From Malus domestica (Eukaryota; Streptophyta; Magnoliopsida; Rosales; Rosaceae): a stretch of DNA of 64,000 nucleotides. A model generated the notes under the pieces. The model was not told the DNA's origin, searched no databases, and saw only the letters and a program-made list of their open reading frames with translations. The position numbers were made by a program, and so were the translations under genes. The stretch lies in NCBI RefSeq assembly GCF_042453785.1, contig NC_091675.1, positions 4,538,501 to 4,602,500 of the forward strand, written 5' to 3'. Shown in pieces: positions 21,101-32,526 of the stretch; within the stretch, counting starts at the first letter, position 1, and the number at the start of each line of letters is the position of its first letter.

Positions 21101-24100
21101 ACTTTTTTGCTCATCACGTTTTTCAGTTCGCATTTTTACATACTCAGAATACAAACCTATTAATATATTTATTTCAAATACTTTGCTAGGTTGTTTCGGA
21201 CAAGAATCTAGTTAAACGTTTGCAAATGGAAGTGCTCAGGCGGGAAACAGAGGTACCCACCGTGTCAAGGGAAGAAGATTTAAGAATTCAGAAGGTAAAC
21301 CTTCCATACAAAGTGTTGCTTGATATTTTATATCGTGTCTGTAAATGTATATTATAGGAATATTTTGTATTATGTTTTCCTAAATTTTTACTGTGTTCCA
21401 AATTCAGGTTTTAAACCAACTGGAATTACCGCATCCTTATGTAAAGAAACTTATCTTCTGCATCGGTGTGCTACCTGCAACATTTTATGCTGAGGAGCTA
21501 GGAGGCGGTGATAGGGCAAGAAATACAATGATCAGGCACTCCATGAGGCTCTCATCATTTGCTCCTTTTACGCTAAACCATGAAATTCTAAGACTTGAAG
21601 TCCTGCTGGTGCAACTTGGGGAGGGACCAAGTCGAGCATTGGAAATACTAATACAGAAGGAGGTACTAGAAAACCATGATAGGGCAAGAAATACAATGAT
21701 CAGGCACCCCATGAGGCTCTCATCATTTGCTCCTTTCATGCTAAACCGTGAAATTCTTAAACTTGAAGTCTTGCTGGCTCAACTTGGGGAGGGACCAAGT
21801 CGGGCTTTGGAAATAGTATTACAAAAGGAGGTAGCCTGGCAGGGACTAGAAAACCAAGATGCAGGTGAAACTTTTTGTAACCTGCAAGCAGAGATAAAAG
21901 AAACGCATTATACCAGTTCTCGGCCAAAAGAATTTGAAGTAGGAAGTCTTGTTCCTGTTAATAAAAAAGAAATTCCTAGACTTCACTCACAGGGCAGCGC
22001 CATTGCAAATCTTGAAGAACAGTTTCCAAAGGTGCAGTATTTTACAGACAAATTAGTGTCTCTCCCTTGCATTCAATTGTTGGTTTTGAGGTTCTTGGAG
22101 GATTTATTTCGTCCTCGTGAGGTTACTGGTGATGTTTTGGAACAAATTAAGAACGAGGTAATATAACTAGTCAAGCGTTTTATTTACTTCATTTTATTTA
22201 AATGATTCTTGAAACATTTAACTGTAATCATAATGTTCAAATGTTGTCAAGAAGATGAAACGGGACCCCTCTTGGTGTTTTGCAGCCTGTAAAACATAAC
22301 ATAGTTCCGTTGCTCGGATGTTGGCAAGAAGATGAAGCCGAAGTTGATGGTGGCTTTCATCTTGAACCAGGAACATCAAATGCTGCTTCTCCAGATGTAT
22401 CTGCTGTAGAATATGACCATATCAGTGAACATGTTTTTCATGTTAAAGTAGAACATCCTGCAGATAGATATGAGAAGAAGGCTATTTCTGATGAAGCCAA
22501 AGAGCTCATGGATTGTCATAGGGAGACAAGTGACAGCGGTGCATTCCGTAATGGGAAGATTGATGTCTCCGAAAATCGTGATTTCTTGGGCTTCCTATGT
22601 AGCAATGGTGGTCAGCTGCTGATTTGTAATACAAGTAATTGCCCTTTCGTATTTCATCAGAACTTCTTGGATTCTGACTTAATATGCTATAAGAAGGGTA
22701 AATATTACTGCCCCATCTGTTCATATTCTCTTGCTTATGAGAATAGGCTGGGTGAGATAGAAGAAAAGTTGAGAAGAAAGGCAGTGGCTTTTGATGAAGT
22801 CTTCTCCGGCTGTACTGATGGTTGTACCGTTAATGAACAAATGAATGCGCGAAATGAAAATGGTTATGGTTGTGACTGTCAATTTGACGATGCTCAAGTT
22901 CATAACCAATTTGTCGGAGTGGAAGACAATGAGATCAAAGAAGGGACGGAGTTTGAGGTTGAAGATGAGAACAATGGTGGCAACAGTGTCAGTTGTAGAG
23001 GTGAAGGCACCAATGAAATAATTAGAGGAGGTTCTGGACACCCATGCGTATCTGAACTGCTTGAGTTGCAACAGGATGAGGAAACTGCTGTCGAAGAAAA
23101 TTCAGGCGAAAATGAAGAAGATGAAGGTGGGAAAAGGGTGTTTGTGGAGAAAGAAGACGAAATTGAGAATGCAGAACTTATGCAACCAGAATCAATGGAA
23201 TTGCCCTCAAATACCATTGTTCTATCTGACACGGAGTCTCCTTTAGTGCATAAAAGAAGGGAAGACAATGAGATCAAGGAAGGGATGAAGTTTGAGGTTG
23301 AAGATGAGAACAATGATGGTGACAGTGTCAGTTGTAGAGGTGAAGGCACCAATGAAGTAATTAGAGGAGATTCGGAACACCCGTGCCTATCTGAACTGCT
23401 TGAGTTGCAACAGGATGAGGAAACTGCTGTCGAAGAAAATTCAGACAAAAATGAAGAAGATGAAGGTGGGAAAAAGGTGTTTGCGGAGAAAGAAGACGAA
23501 ATTGAGAATGCAGAACTTATGCAACCAGAATCAATGGAAGTGCCCTTAAATACCATTGTTCTATCTGACACAGAGTCTCCTGTAGTGCATAAAAGAAGGG
23601 AAGACAATGAGATCAAAGAAGGGATGAAGTTTGAGGTTGAAGATGAGAACAATGATAGTGACAATGTCAGTTGTAGAGGTGAAGGCACCAATGAAGTAAT
23701 TAGAGGAGATTCAGAACACCCGTGCGTATCTGAACTGCTTGAGTTGCAACAGGATGAGGAAACTGCTGTTGAAGAAAATTCAGACAAAAATGAAGAAGAT
23801 GAAGGTGGGAAAAGGGTGTTTGCGGAGACAGAAAACGAAATTAAGAATGCAGAACTTATGCAACCAGAATCTCTGGAAATGCCCTCAAATACCATTGTTC
23901 TATCTGACACAGAGTCTCCTGTAGTGCATAAAAACCATGAAAAAGCGCCAAAGAGTTTTACCATCGTTCTGTCTGATTCCTCGGAATCTGATGCTTCAGA
24001 TACTTGGTCTCCTTCCATGGAACCGGAAGTTTCAGATACTCGGCCTCCTCTACTGGGCGAGATACAGCCTAAACATAAAGGTCAAAAGACAAGAGAATTC

Positions 24101-24724
24101 GGAAATCAACCAACGAGGTGATTGGGGGGTTAAGCTATCGATTTGGAGTTTATTTTATGAACTTTTACATGCAGTTATCGATTGTTAATCAACTGTTTCT
24201 CCTAACATGCAGCTCAAACTTGCCACTGCCTAGGACGAGGCGGCGTATGAGATTATACTGGACAAGAGAAGAAGAAGAAAAGTTGAAGGTATTTAATTAT
24301 CTAAACTGAAGTAGTATCGTGGATGTGTGATTTCATCCAGATTATATAAACCATCTTGTTGCTTCGCTTAATTTCGAAACTCAAATTGTCGTTTCTAAGA
24401 TGTCCTTCATTTTCTTAAACTTACAAATGCTGAACTCTCCATTTCCAATCAAATTTCGAAAAGTTCTTGGAAATTTTCTATTTTGTAGTTGCGTCGGAAT
24501 CTAACATAAGTAATCTTATGCTCCAGGAGCTTGTGAACAGTTTTCCAACCACTGGAAAGTACCGATGCTGGAAGAAAATTTTGGAAAATGGTCGCGATGT
24601 ATTTCACAAGGATCGAACTCCGAATGATCTGAGAAATAAATGGGGAAAGATGCGGGTGAAAGGTGCGGTTGATCACTTTCTAACTCTCCGAGAAAACATT
24701 TGTTCCATTCGAAAAATGAATTGA
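18174..24724 (+). CDS. Kinesin-7-type motor fused to a PHD/RING-like, SIM-repeat, Myb/TRF-like C-terminus
   Basis: Seventeen exons: 18174-18372, 18479-18565, 18653-18753, 19071-19187, 19277-19358, 19450-19517, 19627-19686, 19771-19895, 20014-20212, 20307-20408, 20506-20592, 20718-21095, 21190-21294, 21408-22157, 22286-24117, 24213-24288, 24527-24724. They sum to 4566 bases, one open frame of 1521 residues. Residues 18-340 are the motor: P-loop GQSGSGKT (102-109), SSRSH, DLAGSE and the KIN-7 neck [12 protein letters not shown]. Residues 347-820 hold duplicated KIN-7 stalk blocks. Residues about 922-968 form a Cys/His module ([20 protein letters not shown]). Three 113-residue repeats follow, then a Myb-like end ([23 protein letters not shown]). 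Motor loops look largely intact (for example HINLSLMTL for HINRSLLTL). The likely start is the first of three in-frame ATGs. The alternative is two genes; the 128-bp gap between exons 14 and 15 leaves no room for a promoter. Confidence 0.8.
18821..18950 (+). mobile_element. Au-like SINE in the third intron of the kinesin-fusion gene
   Basis: About 130 bp: CGCCCATGAGCGGTAGGTC, a Pol III B-box (GGTTCGAGAC), then GTAAGGCTAGCCGACATTC, CTCCCAGACCCTGCGTAAAG and GTGCACTGGGTACGACC with a short T end. This order is that of the widespread plant Au SINE family. It is bracketed by an 18-bp direct repeat, TTTATTGGTTCATGCCTT, at 18803-18820 and 18951-18968. Perfect flanks and a full-length body suggest a fairly young insertion. 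It lies in sense orientation inside the intron. Confidence 0.92.
20307..22157 (+). repeat. Exon-block duplication inside the kinesin-7 stalk
   Basis: The neck exon [12 protein letters not shown] (20307-20408) returns as [12 protein letters not shown] (21190-21294). The LELPH..GVLP.(S/T)FYA(K/E)ELG block (from 20718) returns at 21408. The block [17 protein letters not shown] returns twice, as [11 protein letters not shown] and [11 protein letters not shown] with [12 protein letters not shown], the second pair being a local duplication of about 175 bp (21520-21660 and 21680-21835). LEDLFRP occurs at about 21025 and 22100. Single-copy KIN-7 proteins carry one such block, followed by NQDAAET-like sequence, here once at about 21855. 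Confidence 0.8.
22922..23938 (+). repeat. Three 339-bp in-frame repeats encoding acidic, SIM-like units
   Basis: Units start at GAAGACAATGAGATCAA at 22922, 23261 and 23600, exactly 339 bp (113 codons) apart, ending at 23938. Each encodes [16 protein letters not shown], a Cys-containing [24 protein letters not shown] and closes with [11 protein letters not shown]. Units 2 and 3 are more alike than either is to unit 1. IVLSDTES (hydrophobic core followed by acidic and Ser residues) fits a SUMO-interacting motif with CK2-type sites; a fourth, [11 protein letters not shown], follows directly at about 23960. Confidence 0.9.
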
Positions 24725-25681
24725 GGAAGGACTTGCTTCGATCTCTATGATTATTTAATCGCATTTACACACATATTTCTCTAAAACGATGCACTTCGAT
24801 GCAGGCAATGCTGAATTCTGACTTCTGAAAGCGGCGAACTGCATAGAATGTACTGAAACCTCGCTTCGTGACCATCGGCATTCTTTGAGATTTTAGATCA
24901 AAGAATTTGACTTGATATGTAAATTGACTTTGTAGCAATATGTAAAAATGTTTTTGCATCCTAAGAAACCTGTACATATCTCACCATTTGCAAAAAGTAG
25001 AGCAGCAGGCCCTCACTGATTCATACACCAGAAGACTAGCCAGACATAAAACTAAAACTTGGATTACAAGAAACCGATGTGAATTACAACGATATGAGTT
25101 AGAAACCAAGACTGCATACGAACAAACTAATTACCATAAGGAGAAAAGATTGAAATTTGCTCCAGATATATTGATAAGCCCGGTCTTAATCTTCCGTAGC
25201 CTTCGCTACAAGAAACCCTTGGCTGCCTTGTAACGAGAAGCATAGTACAAGTTCATGAGATGGTAAAAAATATAACAGGGAAGACAAAATTCTTTGTATA
25301 TTTTCTTTCCAAGACATTTCATTGATGAAATGACCACTTCTAACCTCTATCTCTCTCTCACAACTGTAATTACAATCCTATCACAACCAAACAAACATAT
25401 ACTTTTCTGTAAAGATTTGGACCACAAGAAATCAACATATCATGTACAATTTGGTATTGGAACAAATAGCATCATCACCAGAGGCTTGAGTCCCAGAGGG
25501 ACTATTCAGCAGGACAATCAGCAAGCATTTACAAGAGTCCCAGCGCAGGTCCATACGACAGTGTTCTTCACAAGCGGTAGTGTCCTTGCCACTACCAGTT
25601 TATCCATTGACTTGAAGCTCCATCTTTTATTCAACGAGCAGAGCATGTGCCAATGGTTAACCTCTCTTTCCTTGTGGTTTC
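24725..25681. other. Convergent 3' flanks
   Basis: Lies between the ends of the plus-strand kinesin-fusion gene and the minus-strand BSD gene. It should hold the 3' untranslated regions of both. No further coding signal, RNA gene or mobile-element end was recognised. Confidence 0.5.
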
Positions 25682-27801
25682 TTATTCCTTTGAGACAATC
25701 TTGAGTTTTGTGGATGCAAGGAAATCATCGTCCTCTAGATCACTGAAAGATATGTCGTCTTCATTGATTGCATGAATAGCTGTTCCACTATGCCCATCTA
25801 ATTCAGAATCTTCCTCTGGCCAGTCATCATCGTCATCATTTTCATAGATATTATCTAGCATCTTCGAGGATGGACCAACTGTTAGATTCTTGTCCTCGCT
25901 CTTAATGATGGGCTTTTCTTCAATAACAGACTTATCAATAAATGGGATTTCATCACTCTCAACTGGGTGCTTCTCAGTCTCATAAGCCATGGGGGACATT
26001 GTTGATTCATAAGGATATGTCCTTAGCACCTTGTCCTCGTAATAAACACTACAGGATGAGACTGGAGCACAATCTTCGTGTAGTATATTGGAATGGTCTT
26101 TTAAAAAAGAAGGGTTTCTTTCAAATTGATCATCTTCTAATGCAGTCTGACAATGTAGCTCCCGCATCCACATTGCCCTGGCTTCCATTACCTGCCACCA
26201 GTATGATATACTACATTAAATTTCAGAAACCTAACAGGTTTAGCATGAACTTTGGTTCAATCTCAAAGTATAAATAAAGTTTTAATCTAATAAATAGAGC
26301 CATTTTTCTGGAACCATCTAGAATTCCTAAATCCTAACTTTATTCCAAACCTTAGGGAAGATCACCTGCAACCTAAATAGACTATTGAAGTTGAACATCT
26401 AGAACTACGAAAATCCATGCCGGGACAACCCCATGGAGGAGTTCAAGCAGCTACTAGCATCCAATAACAACGAGGACTTGTGATATACAATCAAGCTGAT
26501 CGTGAATGGCATGAAGCAGCATTTCCAACTTTACAATGCCACAAAGTGTAGTTACTATGTTCAATTAATCCTTATAGTGTCAACTGATTCCACTTTAATA
26601 TAACTTTAAATCTCAGGGTTTAAGTTGGAAGCAGAATCGAATTTAATCAATTGACTGCAGACACTAATGGTAATTATACAAAGAGGGAAGCTTACTTGGG
26701 GTGTGGACAAGATCTCGGCATCCTGCTTATTGAGCCTCGAATGCAGAAGAACAAAATAGACTTTCCAGAAGTAACTCTCACTCATATGGCACGGACAGAG
26801 TTCAAATCTCAAAGCAGCTAATCTTGGTGCAAGATGTTCAATCACCGTAGCATGCTCTTGCTGGGCATCAGACATGTCAAAATCTAAAATAAGAAAGGTG
26901 TATCAATTAGACACCAATCCCAAAACTGCATACTTAGAAAAAGCATCCCCCCCCCCCCCACCCACGCAAATGTAATTTAACTCATCTTCCAACAATTTGT
27001 ATCAACTGCATTGTGCATAAAATTAAAATCCATCACCACAACGAGACAAGCTACGAACCATAAGCAACTCTACTGCCACAACCTTATGCATTGTACTACC
27101 GAAATCAAATGAATCTTCAATAACAAACACATTGAAAGTCGAAGATTAACCCAACAATTTGAAGGATAATAATGCAATGTACATTTGAACTGCACGAAAT
27201 TTTCCACATTTCAAAAATTCGCCAATGAGAACTGATTCCTACATTGAAAAATACATACAGTATAAAATTTCGTATACGTATTTCCATACATACCGCCCAA
27301 ATCCTCCTCTTCGTCGAGAGGAAAGTCCAGCCACGTCTCCGGATGCATCGCGATGTTCCTCGCGAACGCCAGCACCTCCTCAGTGACCCCTACGGCGCAA
27401 TCCTCCTCCAATTCCTCCTCCTCCTCTTCTCCTTCACCAAAATCCATCGCCAATTGATCGGGCGGTTCGGATCGACCGATGTCGGGAGGATCCGTTCGAT
27501 TACTGGATGGCAATGAAGGGTACGGCGGAGGCGGTGGGGGCGGAAGCGGAGCGAGGAATGACGCGACCCCCCAAAATTGGCGGGTCAGCGTCTGCTTGAA
27601 TTCGTCCAAATCTTCCCTCACGCCTCGGGTCTGGTCGTCGTCTTCGTTCTCCTCATCTGAAGATTCAATTTCGCTTCTTCGAACGACGTCGTTGTCGGCG
27701 GTGGTTCGGATTGCTGATTCGTTGGGTACGACGTCGTTCTCGGCGTCGCCGTCCTCGTCGAGCCGTAGAGAGTCAGCGAGGGAGCGAGCGAGCCATGACA
27801 T
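25682..27801 (-). CDS. BSD domain-containing protein
   Basis: On the minus strand, exons 27801-27294, 26883-26696 and 26191-25682 join to 401 residues with consistent GT..AG ends. It starts MSWLARSLADSLRLDEDGD, has an acidic linker, a proline run (about residue 105), DEFKQTLTRQFWGVASFLAP and, across exons 1 to 2, AFARNIAMHPETWLDFP. The BSD domain (about residues 184-235) carries the defining Phe-Trp pair in SESYFWKVYFVLLHSRL. The C-terminal third is acidic, with DDDDDWPEEDSELD and ISFSDLEDDDF near the end. Plant relatives (with yeast DOS2 and animal SYAP1 as distant cousins) have the same order; their role is unclear, with membrane traffic or signalling suggested. Length is normal. Conserved ends and splicing make the model secure. 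Confidence 0.92.
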
Positions 27802-29083
27802 TTTTTTTTTTTTGGAGTGGAAGAAAAAAGTGACGGATTTGAAAAAAAAAAAAAATTGGAAACGGGACGTTCGATAAAGGTTCGGGAAAGTGCGGGGAAG
27901 AGTTCCGGTGTGTTTTGAACTGCCGTCGTCTATGTTCGTGGAGCGTATGGGATAGCGACACGTGTGCATGTTCCAGGGTGAAAACAACCGAATTATTTTG
28001 TCCGGCACGAGAAGATTTAGATAGATCGGGATATGATTTATTCAATCATATGGAGCTTGAAAAGTGCCTAAGAACGACACGTCGTACGAAATAATCTTGG
28101 TACTGTTTACTTTTAACGTTAAGGATATTTTTACTTTAAAAAATCACTCTTGATATTATTTACTCACAACAACTTCTTATTCTTTTAATTAACACTCAAA
28201 ATTTTCAAAATTTTTTAATTAATTTTTCTTATTATGAATTTTCATGGGCCGTTAGAAGGGTGAATGAAACTTTACTTTCCAAGCTTGAAGCCCATGAATT
28301 ATATGGATTTTGGGCTTAACGTAATAAAAGAGTTACAACTTAAAAAATCCAAATATGACTTAAGTTTACTATCTCTCACGAGGGATTCTGCTGTTACATG
28401 TTCACATAATGCGCTATCTTGAGAAATTACTTCTTTTTTTTGTCAAACGATAGATTTTGTTAAATTCGATGTTGGATTAGTAACCAATGAGGTTCGAACC
28501 AGGCTATCATGCAAAAACTCAACACATTTCCACCACTGTGGTAAAGGGTCCCTTGCAACAAAACTACTTCTATATTACAACTGAATTTTATGATTATAAA
28601 AGAATATAATTGAATTTGCATCTACATACCTAATGTTTATAATGCTATATAAAAAAATAAATAACAGATAATTGATGGGTCCAGAGAGAAGGGTGCTTGA
28701 CAAAATAACAAAAAAGATGAAGGTATTGATGAGTTGCTTTGAGTAACATTTTTTTTTTAATTTGAAAAAATAAAATAAAATGAGAAAAATATGTTTTGTT
28801 TATCAAAAATAACAAAATTTTGTGAAGTTCCACTAGTACAGCATGAGAAGCCAAGTCATGAAAATTACAAGTTTCGTTCCAACCAAGTAAAAGTTACATA
28901 AGAATTCCATACTATTTCAACAACTTGCATGACCTTCTTCTCAATGTTGACGGGTTGAGTTGTAGAGTGGAGTTGGTGGTTTTACGTTGGGTTTAAAGGT
29001 GATGGCCTGATTGGGGTGATGATGACTGTTAGTTGGTGGAGGCTATACTTCAATGACTAGTTGATTTAGCATATTTTTAATAA
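27802..29083. other. BSD gene promoter side and MITE/SINE-rich spacer
   Basis: The first 200 bases are the leader and promoter of the minus-strand BSD gene. Bases about 28090-28236 resemble, loosely, the hAT-like MITE at 16868-17022 (TACTGTTTACTTTTAACG.., AACACTCAAAATTTTC). A SINE copy lies at 28433-28560. The remainder is AT-rich with no coding signal. Confidence 0.5.
28433..28560 (-). mobile_element. tRNA-related SINE, minus orientation (same family as 47749-47890)
   Basis: Read on the minus strand: ACCACAGTGGTGGAAATGT, a B-box-like GGTTCGAACC, then a 3' body ending in CTATCGTTTGACAAAAAAAA. The same order is present at 47749-47890. Imperfect flanks AAATTACTTC (about 28423-28432) and AAACTACTTC (about 28561-28570) may be the target-site repeat. 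The exact 5' end is uncertain by a few bases. Confidence 0.7.
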
Positions 29084-29550
29084 GAGTAAATTGTACAAAT
29101 TGTCCCTTAACTTTAATCAAATTGGAGCAATGGTCCCTCAACTAAAAATCCATTACCTTTGGTCCCTCAACTTATCAAAACGTGCAGCTATGGTCCCTCA
29201 ACTAAAAATTCATTACCATTAGTCCCTGAACTTTAATTCAAGTGGAGAAATGGTCCTTTAACTTTAACCCAATTGTAGCAATGGTCCTTTCAATATAACT
29301 CGTTTTGACAAATTTTTTGACATAGTTGACGAAAAGAACCATAATTATACACTTTGATGAGTTAAGGGACCCTAATTATATAAATGGTCATTCCAACATA
29401 GCTTATTTTGACAAAATTTTGACAAAATTGATGAAAAGGACTATAGCTACACATTTTGATAAGTTGAGGGACCAATGGTAATGGATTTTTAGTTGAGGGA
29501 CCATTGCTCTAATTTGATTAAAGTTGAGGGACCATTTGTACAATTTACTC
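29084..29550. mobile_element. Mutator-like MITE, 467 bp
   Basis: Terminal inverted repeats of about 100 bp begin GAGTAAATTGTACAAATTGT on the left, with the right end its near reverse complement ending GTACAATTTACTC. A perfect 9-bp direct repeat TTTTAATAA flanks it (29075-29083 and 29551-29559), the Mutator target-site size. Both arms are built from internal repeats of TGGTCCCTCAACT(A/T) type, so the whole can fold into a long hairpin. No reading frame. Confidence 0.88.
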
Positions 29551-29559
29551 TTTTAATAA

Positions 29560-32526
29560 AGGTTTAACGGATGTGACATTTTCAATAGATTAGATACTTA
29601 TTTGAAACGTTTAAAAATATTGAGACCAATCCAGAAATAACACTAAAAAGTTATGATTTTAAATACTTAAATTTGTTTTTATTTTCCGTTATTTCGAGTG
29701 TTTTTTTTATTTTTTTAGCTACATTATTGTTAATGCATATCCATTCAAAGATGCTAGATGTTGCAACTGTCGCAAAAGGAGTTTTGGGTTGTCATCGTCT
29801 CTCCTTTTCAAGTAGACAAGGTTTCAACCCTCTTTTCCCCACTCCACTCCACTCCAAAATTTGGAGAAATTTATTTTCATTACCAAAGGGCCCAAAAGGA
29901 AGAAGTGTCCATGTGCACCCGTTCGTGACAGCAAAAGTGAAATGTGAGGGCCCTTCAAACCCCCCACTTCGACATCTAAGTTTCAACAAAGTTAATTCTG
30001 AGCGGGCGAACAAACTAAAGTTCTAAAGCAAGTAATACACGATTTGAGATCCGTTTGAGATTGCTTCTGAAAAGACCTAAAACGTTATTTTACAACTAAA
30101 GGGGATTCTGATTGCATTTGACAGAAAAAATTAGAAGTGTTTTTGGGTGCTAAACGCTTCTTCAAGAAACACTTTCAAGTGTGTTTTTTAGGATGTGTTT
30201 GAGTTTTCAGTAAAAATTTGAACATGTTTATAATGAATTCATTTTTAACATAAACTCTTATGAGCAAATGTGATTCGTACACAATGAATCACAAACGAAT
30301 CCTTAAACAACACTTTGTAAAACTTATAATGAACTTATGGTGTGATAAATATTTTAGAGCGTTAAGAACAATTTCTTTTATTGTATAGATTTCCAAATTT
30401 AGTCATTCAGACTCCATTTTATTGTAAAAAAATAAAAAATAATAAAATAAACCTTAAAGTTCCGTTTTTTATAGTTTGATTTTTGAAGTGTTAAAATTTT
30501 CTAGGAATCTACACTATAAATATTTTACAGCAACACAAAAACTTTAGCTATAAAAAAAAAATTGAAACTTTGGAAATCCAAATAAAGAATAACCCTCCTT
30601 CGATGTTAAAAGAAGAGCAAACCAATCATAAATAAACTCGTATCTGAATAATTGAAATAGATAATATAATTAGACACTTGTTCATTTATAATTGGATTTC
30701 AACGACAATTACTGCTCTTCTTTTAATAGTAAAGCATTGTTCATCCTAAAATGGAATGTTAGCTGTTGGGACCGTGCACTGCAAATTTCATCTTTAAGAC
30801 GATGATCACTGATAGGACTTTGGGATTAATATTTGGCTAATTTTTCTCTGATATTTCTTAATTTATATTGTCCACTGAATTTCATTGGATTTTATTTTTA
30901 ATACTATGATGGTCCAATTACTTTGGTGATCGATGATGGAATATGAATGATGAGTAATTAAAAGCTCAGTCAATTTTTTTACCCCTTTGTCGTTTTAACT
31001 TTTTCCATTCACGTATGAAACAAGAAACCTCCTGTGTTTCTTTTCTGCTGTACCAGCTTTTCCCAGAGAGTAAGATATTGTCCTCTTTTTCTCTTCCTTG
31101 CCATTCAATTCCCATACAATAAAAAAATATCAAACAAAACAAGCAAAACCCAAATTCCCCCCTCTTTCCACCCGAGTTTGAATCCTCTTCCGACCTCATA
31201 GTCCAAAACCTAAGGATGATGGAATTCAGACCGTCCTGTGAGAGAAAAAGAGATATGAAGTGTTGATTTGTGTGAGGTGGGCCAGCGAAATGAATTAATG
31301 GAGATTATGATCAATTTGGGCGGTCTCTGTTCCTTGGGCTCCAAATAATGAGGTCGGAGAAGATCTCTATCCCTCCCACCCATCTCTCACCTATCAGATC
31401 TCAAGTTATCCAATGCGAAAAGAAGATTCGTAGCTCTCTCTCTTGTGGTAAAAACTTCGATACGTCAACCTGATCATTCAAATGGTTAAACACTCTCACA
31501 GGAAAACGTTTTTCTTTGCGTTTGGGTATCATCCGCCCTCGTGTAGGTAGGTACTACTTTGAATGTTCTCTATGTATTTGGGTATCATCCGGCATTGTAT
31601 AGGTACTTTTTCCCAATGCACGTGGTCTCAACCAAGACCTGACCAAGTTCAAGTTGCTCTACTAAAATTTTTCTACTCTGGTTGTATATCTCTTAGTGTC
31701 GAACTCTCTTGTAACGAGATTACGAGTCATTTAAGGAGAAGATTATTAGATATTCCCGATTATATATTTTCTTGTGTTTATCTCTATCATTACGGGATTT
31801 AGAATTGAACTACCCATCAACTTAGAACAGTACAGTGTCAAACATAAAATAGGTGGAATATAAGTGAATGGAAATTCAAAACACATGATGGGAAAAGTAT
31901 GAGAATCGATTAGGCAGTGCAGGGAAGCAACATCAACTACAGTTAACAGTTCAGAGCTCATGACAGAAGCTTTCACCTTCACTCAACTTCTTTACAGACG
32001 CATGATAAAAAAAAACTGCCCTATTCTGGAAATTGAAAAAAAAAAAAGAACAAACAATTTGCCTGTGAGAGACAAAAATATTAACTCCATTTGGATTCAA
32101 ACTTGCTGAGGCTTATTGGCAAACTCAGCTCAAAATTGCCAGCTTATATAGACAGCGGAATTACAAATTCGAAAACTGCAACAGAGTGCCCGTCCGCTTC
32201 GAGCTTGTCGGCTTTGTGGTACAACTGAGGATCAGCAAATCTTGGGTCCGTCTGGCACCCGGATGGATCAGCGTATCATATTTACCAGAAAATGGAAATA
32301 CATTGCCCAAATCGACCCACATTATGATGTTTCTTCTGGTGGCGGAAACAATCGATCCAAATCAAAGATGTTATAGCATACACAAGAAAGATGGGCACCT
32401 CAGAAACACCATATGACCTTTTGTCTTGAATTTTCTTGGATCCCAAACAAGCTCTGCGGCTCCTTTTATCCATTGGGACAGAGAAAAATTGAGAGAATGT
32501 ATATCAACAAAGTGCCATTTTTTTCT
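29560..32526. other. Gene-free spacer, 3 kb
   Basis: AT-rich DNA with scattered traces of older repeats (for example an AGAAGTGTTTTTGGGTGC stretch at about 30130-30180 of the kind seen in hAT-like MITEs). Bases from about 31800 may include 3' untranslated DNA of the minus-strand U-box gene. No protein family, RNA gene or clean element end was recognised. Confidence 0.45.

Noticed and set aside
22900-24018. A 372-codon Ser-rich frame on the minus strand.
   Set aside because: It is the antisense shadow of the 339-bp repeats of the kinesin-fusion gene; the sense frame has clear domains and splicing.
27479-27877. A 132-codon plus-strand frame, Ser/Gly-rich.
   Set aside because: Antisense shadow of the first BSD exon.
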